Shown piece by piece: positions 55,058-62,641 of a stretch of DNA of 64,000 bases (position 1 is its first letter; each line of letters starts with the position of its first letter). The position numbers were made by a program, and so were the translations under genes. The stretch is taken from contig NZ_PVTZ01000006.1 in the NCBI RefSeq assembly GCF_003003125.1, positions 124,001 through 188,000 of the forward strand, read 5' to 3'. The DNA comes from Laceyella sediminis (lineage in GTDB: Bacteria > Bacillota > Bacilli > Thermoactinomycetales > Thermoactinomycetaceae). A model generated the notes under the pieces. It ran no database searches. It was given only the letters and a program-made list of their open reading frames with translations, and had not been told where the DNA came from.

Positions 55058-55350
55058 ATTCAACAACCACTATGGTTACAACTAAATATCAAAGTTGATT
55101 GAGTCACTCCATGAAAAGTTGATTTCAATACCATTATGGTCACAACTAAACCTTCAACCGAATATAAAGACGGCGATGCCATTGACTTGTTTCAATACCA
55201 CTATGGTTACAACTAAACGCGAGGGGCTACCCGTGGGGAAACCAATGGGGGGCGATTTCAATACCACTTTGGTTACAACTAAACGGCGTTATCGTCGTAG
55301 TTGTTGGTGGCGGTATTGACATTTCAATACCACTTTGGTTACAACTAAAC
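55058..55350 (-). CRISPR. CRISPR array 2 (5 repeats, 4 spacers)
   Basis: Repeats at 55058 (degenerate), 55122, 55189, 55255 and 55321; spacers 34-37 nt. This is the A repeat variant: minus sense GTTTAGTTGTAACC to TGGTATTGAAAT. It differs from the B variant in the left half. Leader at the right. Confidence 0.95.
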
Positions 55351-55460
55351 CAGTATGTGAACATCAGTCATTTCAAGCATTTTCATTGTATCAAAAACCA
55401 ATATAATCTGTGAACCGTTAATGATGCAAAAAACCCCGGGAGGTTCACAGACTTTTTACT
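55351..55460 (-). promoter_or_regulatory. CRISPR leader 2
   Basis: Same as leader 1 with a few changes; the -10 here reads TACAAT. The copy extends on to the end of the following gene (to about 55585). Confidence 0.82.
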
Positions 55461-55586
55461 AAAGGATATGGTAGACCTCCGATACAATCTACCCCGCACT
55501 TCTTTTTTAGATTTCTTATTAGTTGACTTCAACTCAGTAGCCAAATCCTCCGAAGTCCCAATTATTTATACAGTAACCGCGATACG

Positions 55587-56087
55587 TTAAAGGATTGAAG
55601 CCTGTACTTTTTTTAGCTCTTCCATATTTCGATACGAAACATAAATGAATTCTCCTTCTACCAACAAGCGCAACTCTTCATCCAATTGGTATGTATCCCA
55701 CAACCAGATGGTATTCTCAATCAACTCCCGAACATCACATACACACCGAACACCAGAATAACCCAGCCCAATGCTGAATTCAGATAATGAACGATCCGTA
55801 CACTTCCTAACATAGAAATCAACCGCTTTTGGTGGATAGCCCAATAACAGACCAAGCATCTTATGGTATTCAGGGGAATTTAAATCAATTTGCCGTAGGT
55901 TGTCAACATACTCCTGTTTCTTCTCTTTTGATTGAAAAAAAAGAAAACGACCTGTGTGATCTTTAAGATGTGGATATTCTTTTAGTATTGGAAACAACTC
56001 CGCCAAGCCTTGATTGTAGGTCCGATATAAGGCTGGTTTTATCCCTTTAAGAAAAGCCTCATGATCTACCATCATTTTTTTGTCCAT
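55587..56087 (-). CDS. Unknown protein next to CRISPR leader 2 (copy 1 of 2)
   Basis: 166 aa from the ATG at 56087 (GGTGA 7 nt upstream). No catalytic motif recognised. Segments include FLKGIKPALYRTYNQGLAEL, PHLKDHTGRFLFFQSKEKKQEY and LLLGYPPKAVDFYVRKC, with aromatic- and acid-rich C-terminus. The second copy (59570-60091) is nearly identical. Compared with that copy, a CAA codon has become TAA here, so seven C-terminal residues are lost. An upstream CRISPR repeat at 56129 could be read as part of the frame but is not coding. Confidence 0.72.
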   Translation of the reverse strand: MDKKMMVDHEAFLKGIKPALYRTYNQGLAELFPILKEYPHLKDHTGRFLFFQSKEKKQEYVDNLRQIDLNSPEYHKMLGLLLGYPPKAVDFYVRKCTDRSLSEFSIGLGYSGVRCVCDVRELIENTIWLWDTYQLDEELRLLVEGEFIYVSYRNMEELKKVQASIL

Positions 56088-56128
56088 TGCTATTTCACCA
56101 ATCTCCCTTGGCCAGCCGAAAACATCAA

Positions 56129-56158
56129 CTTTCAATACCATTATGGTTACAACTAAAC
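56129..56158 (-). repeat. Solitary CRISPR repeat (A variant)
   Basis: One 30-nt A-type repeat. To its right stands ACTAAAGGGTATTGTAGACC, a sequence that in the other copies follows the leader. The leader itself has therefore been lost. In 56159-56391 I see no gene, only this remnant and AT-rich sequence. Confidence 0.8.
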
Positions 56159-56391
56159 GTACACTAAAGGGTATTGTAGACCCCTTACCCGATCTATCTC
56201 TGCCCATTGAAGATATTGCCTTGACTATGTAGGTCTTTAATAAACTCTATAACTAACCCCCTTACTTGTCTTCAATTTGCTCTCTCTAATTAGTAATGTA
56301 TCTGATCTTTAGATAGCGGTAGACGCATAAAATTCCCCCTATTGAACTGCTAAATGAAAGGCCAGCCGCATCACATCTGATTGGCCAGCTT

Positions 56392-56745
56392 CTATTGTTC
56401 GTTCGCTTTCTCTATCCGGTCTACTCGGCGTTTCAGCTCTAACACGGCTTTGTCTATGCGAAACGTGGTCGCCTCTAGCGAGTGGATCTTATCTTCGTGC
56501 AAATTGTGCCGCGCAACTTCTTCCACCTGATTTTCAAGAATGTCCTCCGTCGACATACGCACCACGTTCTCCACTCCATCAAAGCGTTTATCAACCTGGT
56601 CAAAACGCTCCGCCACTTCTACTTTAAACTCTTCCAGCTCCGTCTCAATCCGGTCGAAGCGTTCGGCTACCTCTTGGCGAAGCGATCGGTTTTCTTCTTC
56701 CATGTCATTCAGCTTGGCAAGGATCTGCTTTAGGATTTCTTCCAT
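56392..56745 (-). CDS. Coiled-coil protein
   Basis: 117 aa, with GGAGG 7 nt before the ATG. Almost entirely heptad-patterned helix with repeated RFDRIE/RFDQVDKRF-like units (AERFDRIETELEEFK, AERFDQVDKRFD) and many Glu/Lys. It has no membrane segment. Proteins of this kind are frequent in phage and mobile elements; function unknown. Confidence 0.75.
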   Translation of the reverse strand: MEEILKQILAKLNDMEEENRSLRQEVAERFDRIETELEEFKVEVAERFDQVDKRFDGVENVVRMSTEDILENQVEEVARHNLHEDKIHSLEATTFRIDKAVLELKRRVDRIEKANEQ

Positions 56746-56796
56746 CGTCCGGCCTCCTTTCTCTCAGTATAGCAACAATTTCCAATAACATAAAGC

Positions 56797-57131
56797 TCAT
56801 CTCCCTCGGAAAAATAGCATCCAGAACCTGCCGCCCACGACCAGCGCGATCCCCAACACATCGATCCACCAAGGCAGAAGTTGACCATCAGTGAATGCAT
56901 ATAAAAATACGCCCCACACCAGCGGATATGTAAATGTCCTGGCGGTGTACATGAAACGGAAAATCAGCAATGTAGTTAGCAACGCGACTGAGCCGAAGCC
57001 GGTTGGGGGCATCGAGTACATCTTCATGATTCCAAACCATAAGACGAACGGCTCCACATATGTCAAAATAGCCAACCAAAATGCGTTCTCTCTTGCCTGT
57101 GATGGGTCTGAAAAGTTATATTGATTCTCAC
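56797..57131 (-). pseudogene. Small membrane protein with 5' frameshift
   Basis: A GTG at 57131 has an ideal GGAGGTGA site, but its frame stops after 22 codons. The next frame carries the real protein: NFSDPSQARENAFWLAILTY, then four hydrophobic segments and WWIDVLGIALVVGGRFWMLF to 56797. The two frames join near 57110. Either a decayed gene or a sequence error. A TTG at 57075 could still give 92 residues. Confidence 0.55.
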
Positions 57132-57218
57132 AGTCTCACCTCCGTGCCTATCATATCAATTTTTCATACAGTTTAGAATACTATCGCCCCAGGAGTAAAA
57201 AGCCTATACCGCAATATC

Positions 57219-57366
57219 TCAGACTTTTCTGAAACCATTTTTCCCAAATGCTTGCCCGACCAAGGATAAGACGGTCGGGATCAAAATGATGTACCAGAAA
57301 ATGAGGAACTCCCCCAAGGCATAGGCAACCCCAACAACTTGTGATGTTTGAAACGTTACTGTTGCC
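57219..57366 (-). pseudogene. Remnant of a small membrane protein
   Basis: An open frame without start codon reads TVTFQTSQVVGVAYALGEF, then LIFWYIILIPTVLSLVGQAF and a short basic tail. The hydrophobic pattern is like a real transmembrane segment. Its 5' end runs into CRISPR array 3, which may have replaced the start. Low confidence. Confidence 0.3.
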
Positions 57367-57382
57367 TTGGGTCATACACCCA

Positions 57383-57804
57383 TTCTAATACCACTATGGA
57401 TTCAACTAAAACTCTTTGACCACCGGTTGTTACGGATTTCTTTGTACATTCTAATACCACTATGATTACAACTAAACTTATTAGGGACATTTTCTGGATT
57501 GTCACCATATCATTTCAATACCAATATGGTTACAACTAAACCGGAATCATTCAAAACAGCACTGAATTTGATTCGCTATTTCAATACCAATATGGTTACA
57601 ACTAAACCAACAAATCATACATTAGAGGAGGGGGAATAAACCATTTCAATACCAAAATGGTTACAACTAAACGCGGTGGAGTGGCCACAGTAGTGGATCA
57701 TATTAAACATTTCAATACCAATATGGTTACAACTAAACATTAAAGGATTAAAGGAACCAGTAAAAGTTTGGGATATTTCAATACCAATATGGTTACAACT
57801 AAAC
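57383..57804 (-). CRISPR. CRISPR array 3 (7 repeats, 6 spacers)
   Basis: Repeats at 57383, 57448, 57512, 57578, 57643, 57709 and 57775; spacers 34-36 nt. The leftmost repeat is the B variant, the others the A variant, and the two leftmost have an ATTCTAAT end instead of ATTTCAAT. Leader at the right. Confidence 0.95.
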
Positions 57805-57915
57805 TCTTATGTGAACATCAGTCATTTCAAGCATTTTCATTATATCAAAAACCAAAATAATCTGTGAACCGTTAATGATGCAAAAACCCCGGGAGGTTCA
57901 CAGACTTTTTACCAC
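57805..57915 (-). promoter_or_regulatory. CRISPR leader 3
   Basis: Same leader as in the other arrays, with TTCACA-18-TATAAT and the inverted repeat. Its right arm overlaps the last codons of the nuclease gene at 57898. Confidence 0.85.
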
Positions 57916-58371
57916 ACTAAAGTATATTGTACTCGTCTGATATAGTCTACGAATAACTATATCTTTAAACAATCCATAAAGCCCACTAATGACCTCCCCC
58001 GCTTGTTGCCACAAACTTTTTCTTGGTCCACCCGTTACTTCATGAACCTTTCCCACGCACCAATTCAACCAGTTCTTAATTTGATCACTATTAAATCGTT
58101 TCACCTTAAGTTTGTAATGTTTCTTCAATACATATTCCTTTTTACGATCCCGCTCTTTTTGTGCTGGTGTGCTTTGATATGCATTCCCATCCGCTTCAAT
58201 CACCAGATTGTATTTTGGAATATACAAATCCACTTCCAAGTCCCCAAAGAGGATATGTTTTTTTACACGGTAGCCGGCACTCGTCAGGGCCAAATATAAT
58301 CTCTTCTCAAGATAAAAGTCACAATTACTGGCCTTCACTAGTTGCCAATCTGGCCAACGCTTTTCCTTCAA
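57898..58371 (-). CDS. DUF559-like PD-(D/E)XK nuclease
   Basis: 157 aa from the TTG at 58371. Core FGDLEVDLYIPKYNLVIEADG near residues 43-62 matches the D-X(n)-E-X-D/G pattern of DUF559 and Vsr-like nucleases, then KKEYVLKKHYKLKVKRFNSDQI. The start is uncertain: the frame is open for another 35 codons without ATG, while an ATG at 58445 with a GGGGGG site lies in a different frame, which suggests an N-terminal frameshift. It sits directly beside CRISPR leader 3, and its end overlaps it. Confidence 0.68.
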   Translation of the reverse strand: MKEKRWPDWQLVKASNCDFYLEKRLYLALTSAGYRVKKHILFGDLEVDLYIPKYNLVIEADGNAYQSTPAQKERDRKKEYVLKKHYKLKVKRFNSDQIKNWLNWCVGKVHEVTGGPRKSLWQQAGEVISGLYGLFKDIVIRRLYQTSTIYFSVVKSL

Positions 58372-58509
58372 TACAATCCGAACAAATCGAATACACGCCT
58401 TAACGAATTTCTTACCCGAATAACCCGTATCTTTAACGGCGGCATGCTTATCCCCCCTCTTTTCGTATCCTTCCCTTTCTATTTATCTGAATTTATTAAA
58501 AATATAAGA

Positions 58510-58534
58510 CAAAAAAACCTTGTCTTAGAACAAG
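58510..58534 (-). terminator. Terminator after the decayed gene at 58536
   Basis: CCTTGT, a 6-nt loop, ACAAGG and TTTTTTTG on the minus strand, right after the stop codon. Confidence 0.7.
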
Positions 58535-58535
58535 G

Positions 58536-58745
58536 CTACTTGGGCAAGGCTTGGATATCTTTATCGAATGCGGTCAAATCGAGTTCTCGCTCAATCAGCT
58601 TTGTAAGTTCCCGACTGTGCTGTGAAAAAAATTCATGACCTGCGTTCAAAAAGGGGTCTTCTTTTTCATACGAGCAAAGGTCAATCAAACATGAGCTGCA
58701 ACTGGTCACGGGTCGGCTTGGATATGTATACGCGGCGGGATAGGC
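58536..58745 (-). pseudogene. Decayed gene with two frameshifts
   Basis: Three consecutive frames give one plausible protein: KIEPIPPR, then VYISKPTRDQLQLMFD, then LCSYEKEDPFLNAGHEFF and a helical end TKLIERELDLTAFDKDIQAL. A stop and a terminator follow. Only the C-terminal frame is long enough to be sure of. Family not recognised. Confidence 0.4.
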
Positions 58746-58751
58746 TCAATT

Positions 58752-58865
58752 TTACCAGAATGCAATAATTAACCCAAAAGCCAAATAAGCTACAACACCA
58801 AGTATTGTAAGAGAAACAGCGACAATAGCAATGCTGATAATTGTTTTTATAATAACCTGTTTCAT
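58752..58865 (-). CDS. Small membrane peptide, 37 aa
   Basis: 37 codons, MKQVIIKTIISIAIVAVSLT followed by a continuous hydrophobic stretch ending in AFW. AAGGGG stands 6 nt before the ATG. One membrane segment. It could be a toxin-like or membrane-anchor peptide, but there is no direct evidence. Between 58866 and 58988 the sequence is AT-rich without a gene. Confidence 0.5.
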   Translation of the reverse strand: MKQVIIKTIISIAIVAVSLTILGVVAYLAFGLIIAFW

Positions 58866-58988
58866 ACCATACCCCTTTATATTTTATTTATATAAGTATA
58901 GATTATATACATTTAATTCAAAATATTAAAAAACCTTATTAAATAGGGGGTTATATCATAAACCAAAAAGCCCCCCCTTTCTCTAGTT

Positions 58989-59350
58989 GTTGCTTTACCA
59001 TTATGGTTACAACTAAACTGGCGGCCCACATGGGCGTGGATGCGAAAGTATTGGTTTCAATACCAATATGGTTACAACTAAACCCTGATCTTCGACGAAG
59101 CCCAGGAGTTTCGTTGCGAGTTTCAATACCATTATGGTTACAACTAAACCAAAAAGCGCCGTAAATGTATCAGGTTTTCATATGGAGTTTCAATACCATT
59201 ATGGTTACAACTAAACCAAAAAGCGCCGTAAATGTATCAGGTTTTCATATGGAGTTTCAATACCATTATGGTTACAACTAAACCAAAAAGCGCCGTAAAT
59301 GTATCAGGTTTTCATATGGAGTTTCAATACCATTATGGTTACAACTAAAC
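58989..59350 (-). CRISPR. CRISPR array 4 (6 repeats, 5 spacers; one spacer present three times)
   Basis: Repeats at 58989 (degenerate), 59054, 59120, 59187, 59254 and 59321. The three leader-proximal spacers (59150-59186, 59217-59253, 59284-59320) are identical over 37 nt, giving a perfect 67-bp tandem repeat. Repeats are the A variant. Leader at the right. Confidence 0.96.
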
Positions 59351-59460
59351 CCCGTATGTGAACATCAATCATTTCAAGCATTTTCATTATATCAAAAACC
59401 AAAATAATCTGTGAACCGTTAATGATGCAAAAACCCCGGGAGGTTCACAGACTTTTTAGC
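59351..59460 (-). promoter_or_regulatory. CRISPR leader 4
   Basis: Same leader; like leader 2 it continues into a copied gene (59570-60091). Confidence 0.85.
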
Positions 59461-59569
59461 TCACTAAAGGATAATTCAGTCCTCCGATACAATCTACCCC
59501 TCACTTCTTTTTTAGATTTCTTATTAGTTGATTCCAACTCAGTAGCCAAACCCTCGAAGTCCCAATTAT

Positions 59570-60091
59570 TTATGCAGTAACCGTGATACGTTGAAGGATT
59601 GAAGCCTGTACATTTTTTAACTCTTCCATATTTCGATACGAAACATAAATGAATTCCCCTTCTACCATCAAGCGCAGCTCTTCATCCAATTGGTATGTAT
59701 CCCACAACCATATAGTATTCTTAATCAACTCCCGAACATCACATACACAACGAACACCGGAATAACCCAGCCCAATGCTGACCTCAGTTAATGAACGATC
59801 TGTACACTTCCTAACATAGAAATCAACCGCTTTTGGTGGATAACCTAGGAGCAGACCAAGCATTTTGTGGTATTCAGGGGAATTCAAATTAATTTGCCGT
59901 AGGTTGTCAACATACTCCTGTTTCTTCTCCTTTGATTGAAAAAAAAGAAAACGACCTGTGTGATCTCTAAGATGCGGATATTCTTTTAGTATTGGAAACA
60001 ACTCCGCCAAACCTTGATTGTAGGCTCGATACAAGGCTGGTTTTATTCCTTTAAGAAAAGCCTCATGATCTACCATCATTTTTTTGACCAT
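59570..60091 (-). CDS. Unknown protein next to CRISPR leader 4 (copy 2 of 2)
   Basis: 173 aa from the ATG at 60091 (GGTGGG 7 nt upstream). Nearly identical to copy 1, with seven further residues, QRITVTA, at the C-terminus. Changes between the copies are mostly silent or conservative (for example RTYNQ/RAYNQ), so both have probably been under selection. The whole unit of leader, about 110 bp and gene is duplicated. Confidence 0.78.
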   Translation of the reverse strand: MVKKMMVDHEAFLKGIKPALYRAYNQGLAELFPILKEYPHLRDHTGRFLFFQSKEKKQEYVDNLRQINLNSPEYHKMLGLLLGYPPKAVDFYVRKCTDRSLTEVSIGLGYSGVRCVCDVRELIKNTIWLWDTYQLDEELRLMVEGEFIYVSYRNMEELKNVQASILQRITVTA

Positions 60092-60150
60092 TGCTATTCC
60101 CACCTTTGAAAACAGGGACTACCTTAATAGGTAATCCCATTGTACCACTA

Positions 60151-60270
60151 CTAATGTTTATAGGGATTGCCGTTTTTATCAAATGTCTCCCCGCACTCCT
60201 TGCAACCATAGTTTCCAGAGTGTGTTTCTTCGATGTTTTCCTTTTCTCCACATGCAGGACATCTTGGCAT
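60151..60270 (-). CDS. Zinc-ribbon microprotein, 39 aa
   Basis: 39 codons starting MPRCPACGEKENIEE, with GNYGCKECGETFDKNGN after it. CPAC and CKEC form a zinc ribbon. GGGGGG stands upstream of the ATG. It ends 59 bp before copy 2 of the unknown protein, so the two may be one operon. Confidence 0.65.
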   Translation of the reverse strand: MPRCPACGEKENIEETHSGNYGCKECGETFDKNGNPYKH

Positions 60271-60473
60271 ATGATCCCCCCTACTATCAAAAAATGATGT
60301 AGTTACACCTTAATTATATGTAAAATATTCTTAATATTAAAATTGAAACTCCCGTCCTTCCTTTCAAAATATAGCTTGGCACTTCACCGCGACAGTCCGT
60401 AGCTTCAGCTATTTTAATTCTGACAACACCACCAGGCAGTCATCTTTTGAACGGTTTCCTCATCCATACACCC

Positions 60474-60966
60474 ATTCTAATACCGTTATGGTTACAACTA
60501 AACCCATCGCCGATCTCCCCGCCACCACCTGACGTATATCATTTCAATACCATTATGGTTACAACTAAACCCCAAGTATCAACCACAAAAAAAGGCCCCG
60601 CGATGGGATTTCAATACCACTATGGTTACAACTAAACCGGGCTTGAACTGGCCTACACCGACAGCGAGCGAATTTCAATACCACTATGGTTACAACTAAA
60701 CAAAAAATACCGGTGGCGGTGGGCAAACTGATCCGTTATTTCAATACCACTATGGTTACAACTAAACGATTCGATCAGTTAACGTGCGGTTCATCTGGTG
60801 GAAATTTCAATACCACTATGGTTACAACTAAACACCGGTTAGCGGGTAAAGAGTTTAAAATTTCGTCGCATTTCAATACCACTATGGTTACAACTAAACA
60901 TCTAAACGGTATCAACATCTTAGTGGAGGAGTTGAAATTTCAATACCACTATGGTTACAACTAAAC
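60474..60966 (-). CRISPR. CRISPR array 5 (8 repeats, 7 spacers)
   Basis: Repeats at 60474 (ATTCTAAT end), 60541, 60608, 60672, 60738, 60804, 60870 and 60937; spacers 34-37 nt, all different. A variant throughout. It is the longest array and the nearest to the cmr operon. Confidence 0.97.
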
Positions 60967-61075
60967 CCGTTTGTGAACACCAGTCATTTCAAGCATTTTC
61001 ATTATATCAAAAACCAAAATCATCTGTGAACCGTTTATGATGCAAAAACTCCAGGAGGTTCACAGACTTTTTAGC
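60967..61075 (-). promoter_or_regulatory. CRISPR leader 5
   Basis: Same leader with a few substitutions (GTTTGTGAACACC at its left end and an ACTCCAGGAGG loop). The promoter and inverted repeat are kept. Confidence 0.82.
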
Positions 61076-61207
61076 TCACTAAAGGATAGCTCCAATTACG
61101 GAAAACTCTCACAAGCTACGTTACCTCCATCGCAATATAAAATTGAAAAAAGCTTACTCTTCCTTTTGCCCTTTTAAAAATCATACAGAGATACTGGGGA
61201 TTCATCC

Positions 61208-61237
61208 TTTCAATACCACAATGGATTCAACTAAAAC
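61208..61237 (-). repeat. Solitary CRISPR repeat (B variant)
   Basis: One 30-nt B-type repeat between leader 5 and the cmr operon, with no second repeat or leader nearby. Apart from it, 61076-61360 has no gene that I can support. Confidence 0.75.
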
Positions 61238-61363
61238 TTCGTCGCTTCCTTTTCTTCACACTATCCCTAAAAAAGAACAATCTCTTAACAACGAGTTTAA
61301 CCCCTATGTATTTAATAGCTTTAATTTATATCGTGCACTCCTACTTCACTATTAATATAAATA

Positions 61364-61410
61364 GAGTCGTCGATCTCCAGAGAGTTTTTCTCATTGGAGA
61401 TCGACGACAT
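61364..61410. terminator. Terminator of the cmr operon
   Basis: GTCGTCGATCTCC (61366-61378) pairs with GGAGATCGACGAC (61396-61408), 13 bp without mismatch, with a T-rich flank on the minus strand. Confidence 0.8.
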
Positions 61411-61420
61411 CGGAAAAGTG

Positions 61421-62215
61421 CTAACCTTGTTTGCTATCAGATGCAAATCGCCCATAGCCCCATGCTGTTTTAGCACCAGCTCCAATCCAATCAAGCGCTT
61501 GAGGTAACCACTCTGTTACCATTTGAACAGCTTTTTGATCTCCTTCGTTACCAGAGCAGCGTGGAGCAACTCCAAAAACAAAAGTTTGCCCTTCTGCCAC
61601 TGTCAAGAAAGGGATCGGATTGGGAGATTCCCAATCTACTGGCTTACCCTTTTTCGGGTCTTTATAATACTCCGGGTGATGTGGGGTCATAATATCAATT
61701 TCCAACTGTACTGGTACCACAGGTAATGCATCAAAGAAGACCACACTCCCCACCGAACTATTAGATTCCTCAGGAATTGGCCCAAAAATATCATTAATTT
61801 GTGTGCTTGTAACCGTGGTGTCATATGATGTTGCCCAACTGCGCAATATTCCTTTGATCGAAGAACCGGGCAGATAAGGAACTCCCAAAGTATGATGCCA
61901 AGTTAGGCCGTTATCCACAGGATTAGAACGTCCCATGCCTGGTACAAATCGGGATATCGTTTTCATATAATACAGCTTGCCTGAGCGAAACTGGATTAGC
62001 TTCTCCATCCTCTTCACAGCACAATTTAGTTGATGTGCATCACCGATCTTCGATTTTGAAACAGATTTCATCCATGCTTGCTTCTTTTTCTCCAACGTCC
62101 AATAAGCATATTTCTCATGAATTTCCCATTGATCACAAAATTTTTCAAACCATAATCCCATATTGCTGTCTTTAGAGTTGAGAACAGTGTTGGCTTCAAC
62201 ATATAAAGGCATCAT
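61421..62215 (-). CDS. cmr6: Type III-B CRISPR RAMP protein Cmr6
   Basis: 264 aa from the ATG at 62215, sharing a base with the cmr5 stop. RAMP motifs GVPYLPGSSIKGILRSWA near residue 110 and the Gly-rich C-terminal GAGAKTAWGYGRF near 248. Cmr6 caps the target-RNA end of the Cmr complex. Last gene of the visible operon. Confidence 0.93.
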   Translation of the reverse strand: MMPLYVEANTVLNSKDSNMGLWFEKFCDQWEIHEKYAYWTLEKKKQAWMKSVSKSKIGDAHQLNCAVKRMEKLIQFRSGKLYYMKTISRFVPGMGRSNPVDNGLTWHHTLGVPYLPGSSIKGILRSWATSYDTTVTSTQINDIFGPIPEESNSSVGSVVFFDALPVVPVQLEIDIMTPHHPEYYKDPKKGKPVDWESPNPIPFLTVAEGQTFVFGVAPRCSGNEGDQKAVQMVTEWLPQALDWIGAGAKTAWGYGRFASDSKQG

Positions 62216-62625
62216 CAATCGTCACCCTCTGCCTTCTTCAGCTCAGCAACCGCAATTTTGCGATGCCATTCCAACCAAGCCAATGTCTCAACCAACGCCC
62301 ACCGATATCTACGTTGGTCATGTTTAGTAATCGCATGCAGCAAATCCTCCTCGCCAGCGTACAGAGAATAAGGATGCCTCTTACATAACCATTCTTGTAC
62401 ATGTTCATACAGCCAATAATGGGGATCTTCCTTTTTTTTGTCCTTTGCTGCCGCTTGAAGTTGGGCCAATGATTGTCCCAATCCATTGATTAAAATATCC
62501 CCAGCAAGCTTTACCACATATCCCGCATATTCATCCCCTTTCTCTTCTGACTCTATTTGTCTCTTCACTCGCTCCACAACATCCAATGAAAAAGCAGCTC
62601 GTTGTTGATCCAGCGTTTGGTCCAT
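62215..62625 (-). CDS. cmr5: Type III-B CRISPR small subunit Cmr5
   Basis: 136 aa from the ATG at 62625 (GAGAGGAA upstream). All-helical; RAAFSLDVVERVKRQI at the N-terminus, YAGYVVKLAGDILINGLGQSLAQLQA near residue 34 and a C-terminal ALVETLAWLEWHRK. This is the usual size and pattern of Cmr5, which lines the complex beside Cmr4. It lies between cmr4 and cmr6. Confidence 0.92.
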   Translation of the reverse strand: MDQTLDQQRAAFSLDVVERVKRQIESEEKGDEYAGYVVKLAGDILINGLGQSLAQLQAAAKDKKKEDPHYWLYEHVQEWLCKRHPYSLYAGEEDLLHAITKHDQRRYRWALVETLAWLEWHRKIAVAELKKAEGDD

Positions 62626-62641
62626 TGATTTCCTCTCCCCC

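Noticed and set aside
57181-57375. A 64-codon minus-strand frame left of array 3
   Set aside because: A different frame over the same DNA has a much more natural membrane-protein pattern; this one has poor composition.
60686-60964. A 92-codon plus-strand frame, repetitive MVTTK-type protein
   Set aside because: It is only the translation of CRISPR repeats in array 5; similar frames occur at 55095-55319 and 60447-60635.
54523-61075. Leader on the left of the arrays, with plus-strand crRNAs
   Set aside because: Degenerate repeats are always at the left end, the promoter in the conserved flank points left, and the minus-sense repeat ends in the usual ATTGAAA handle.
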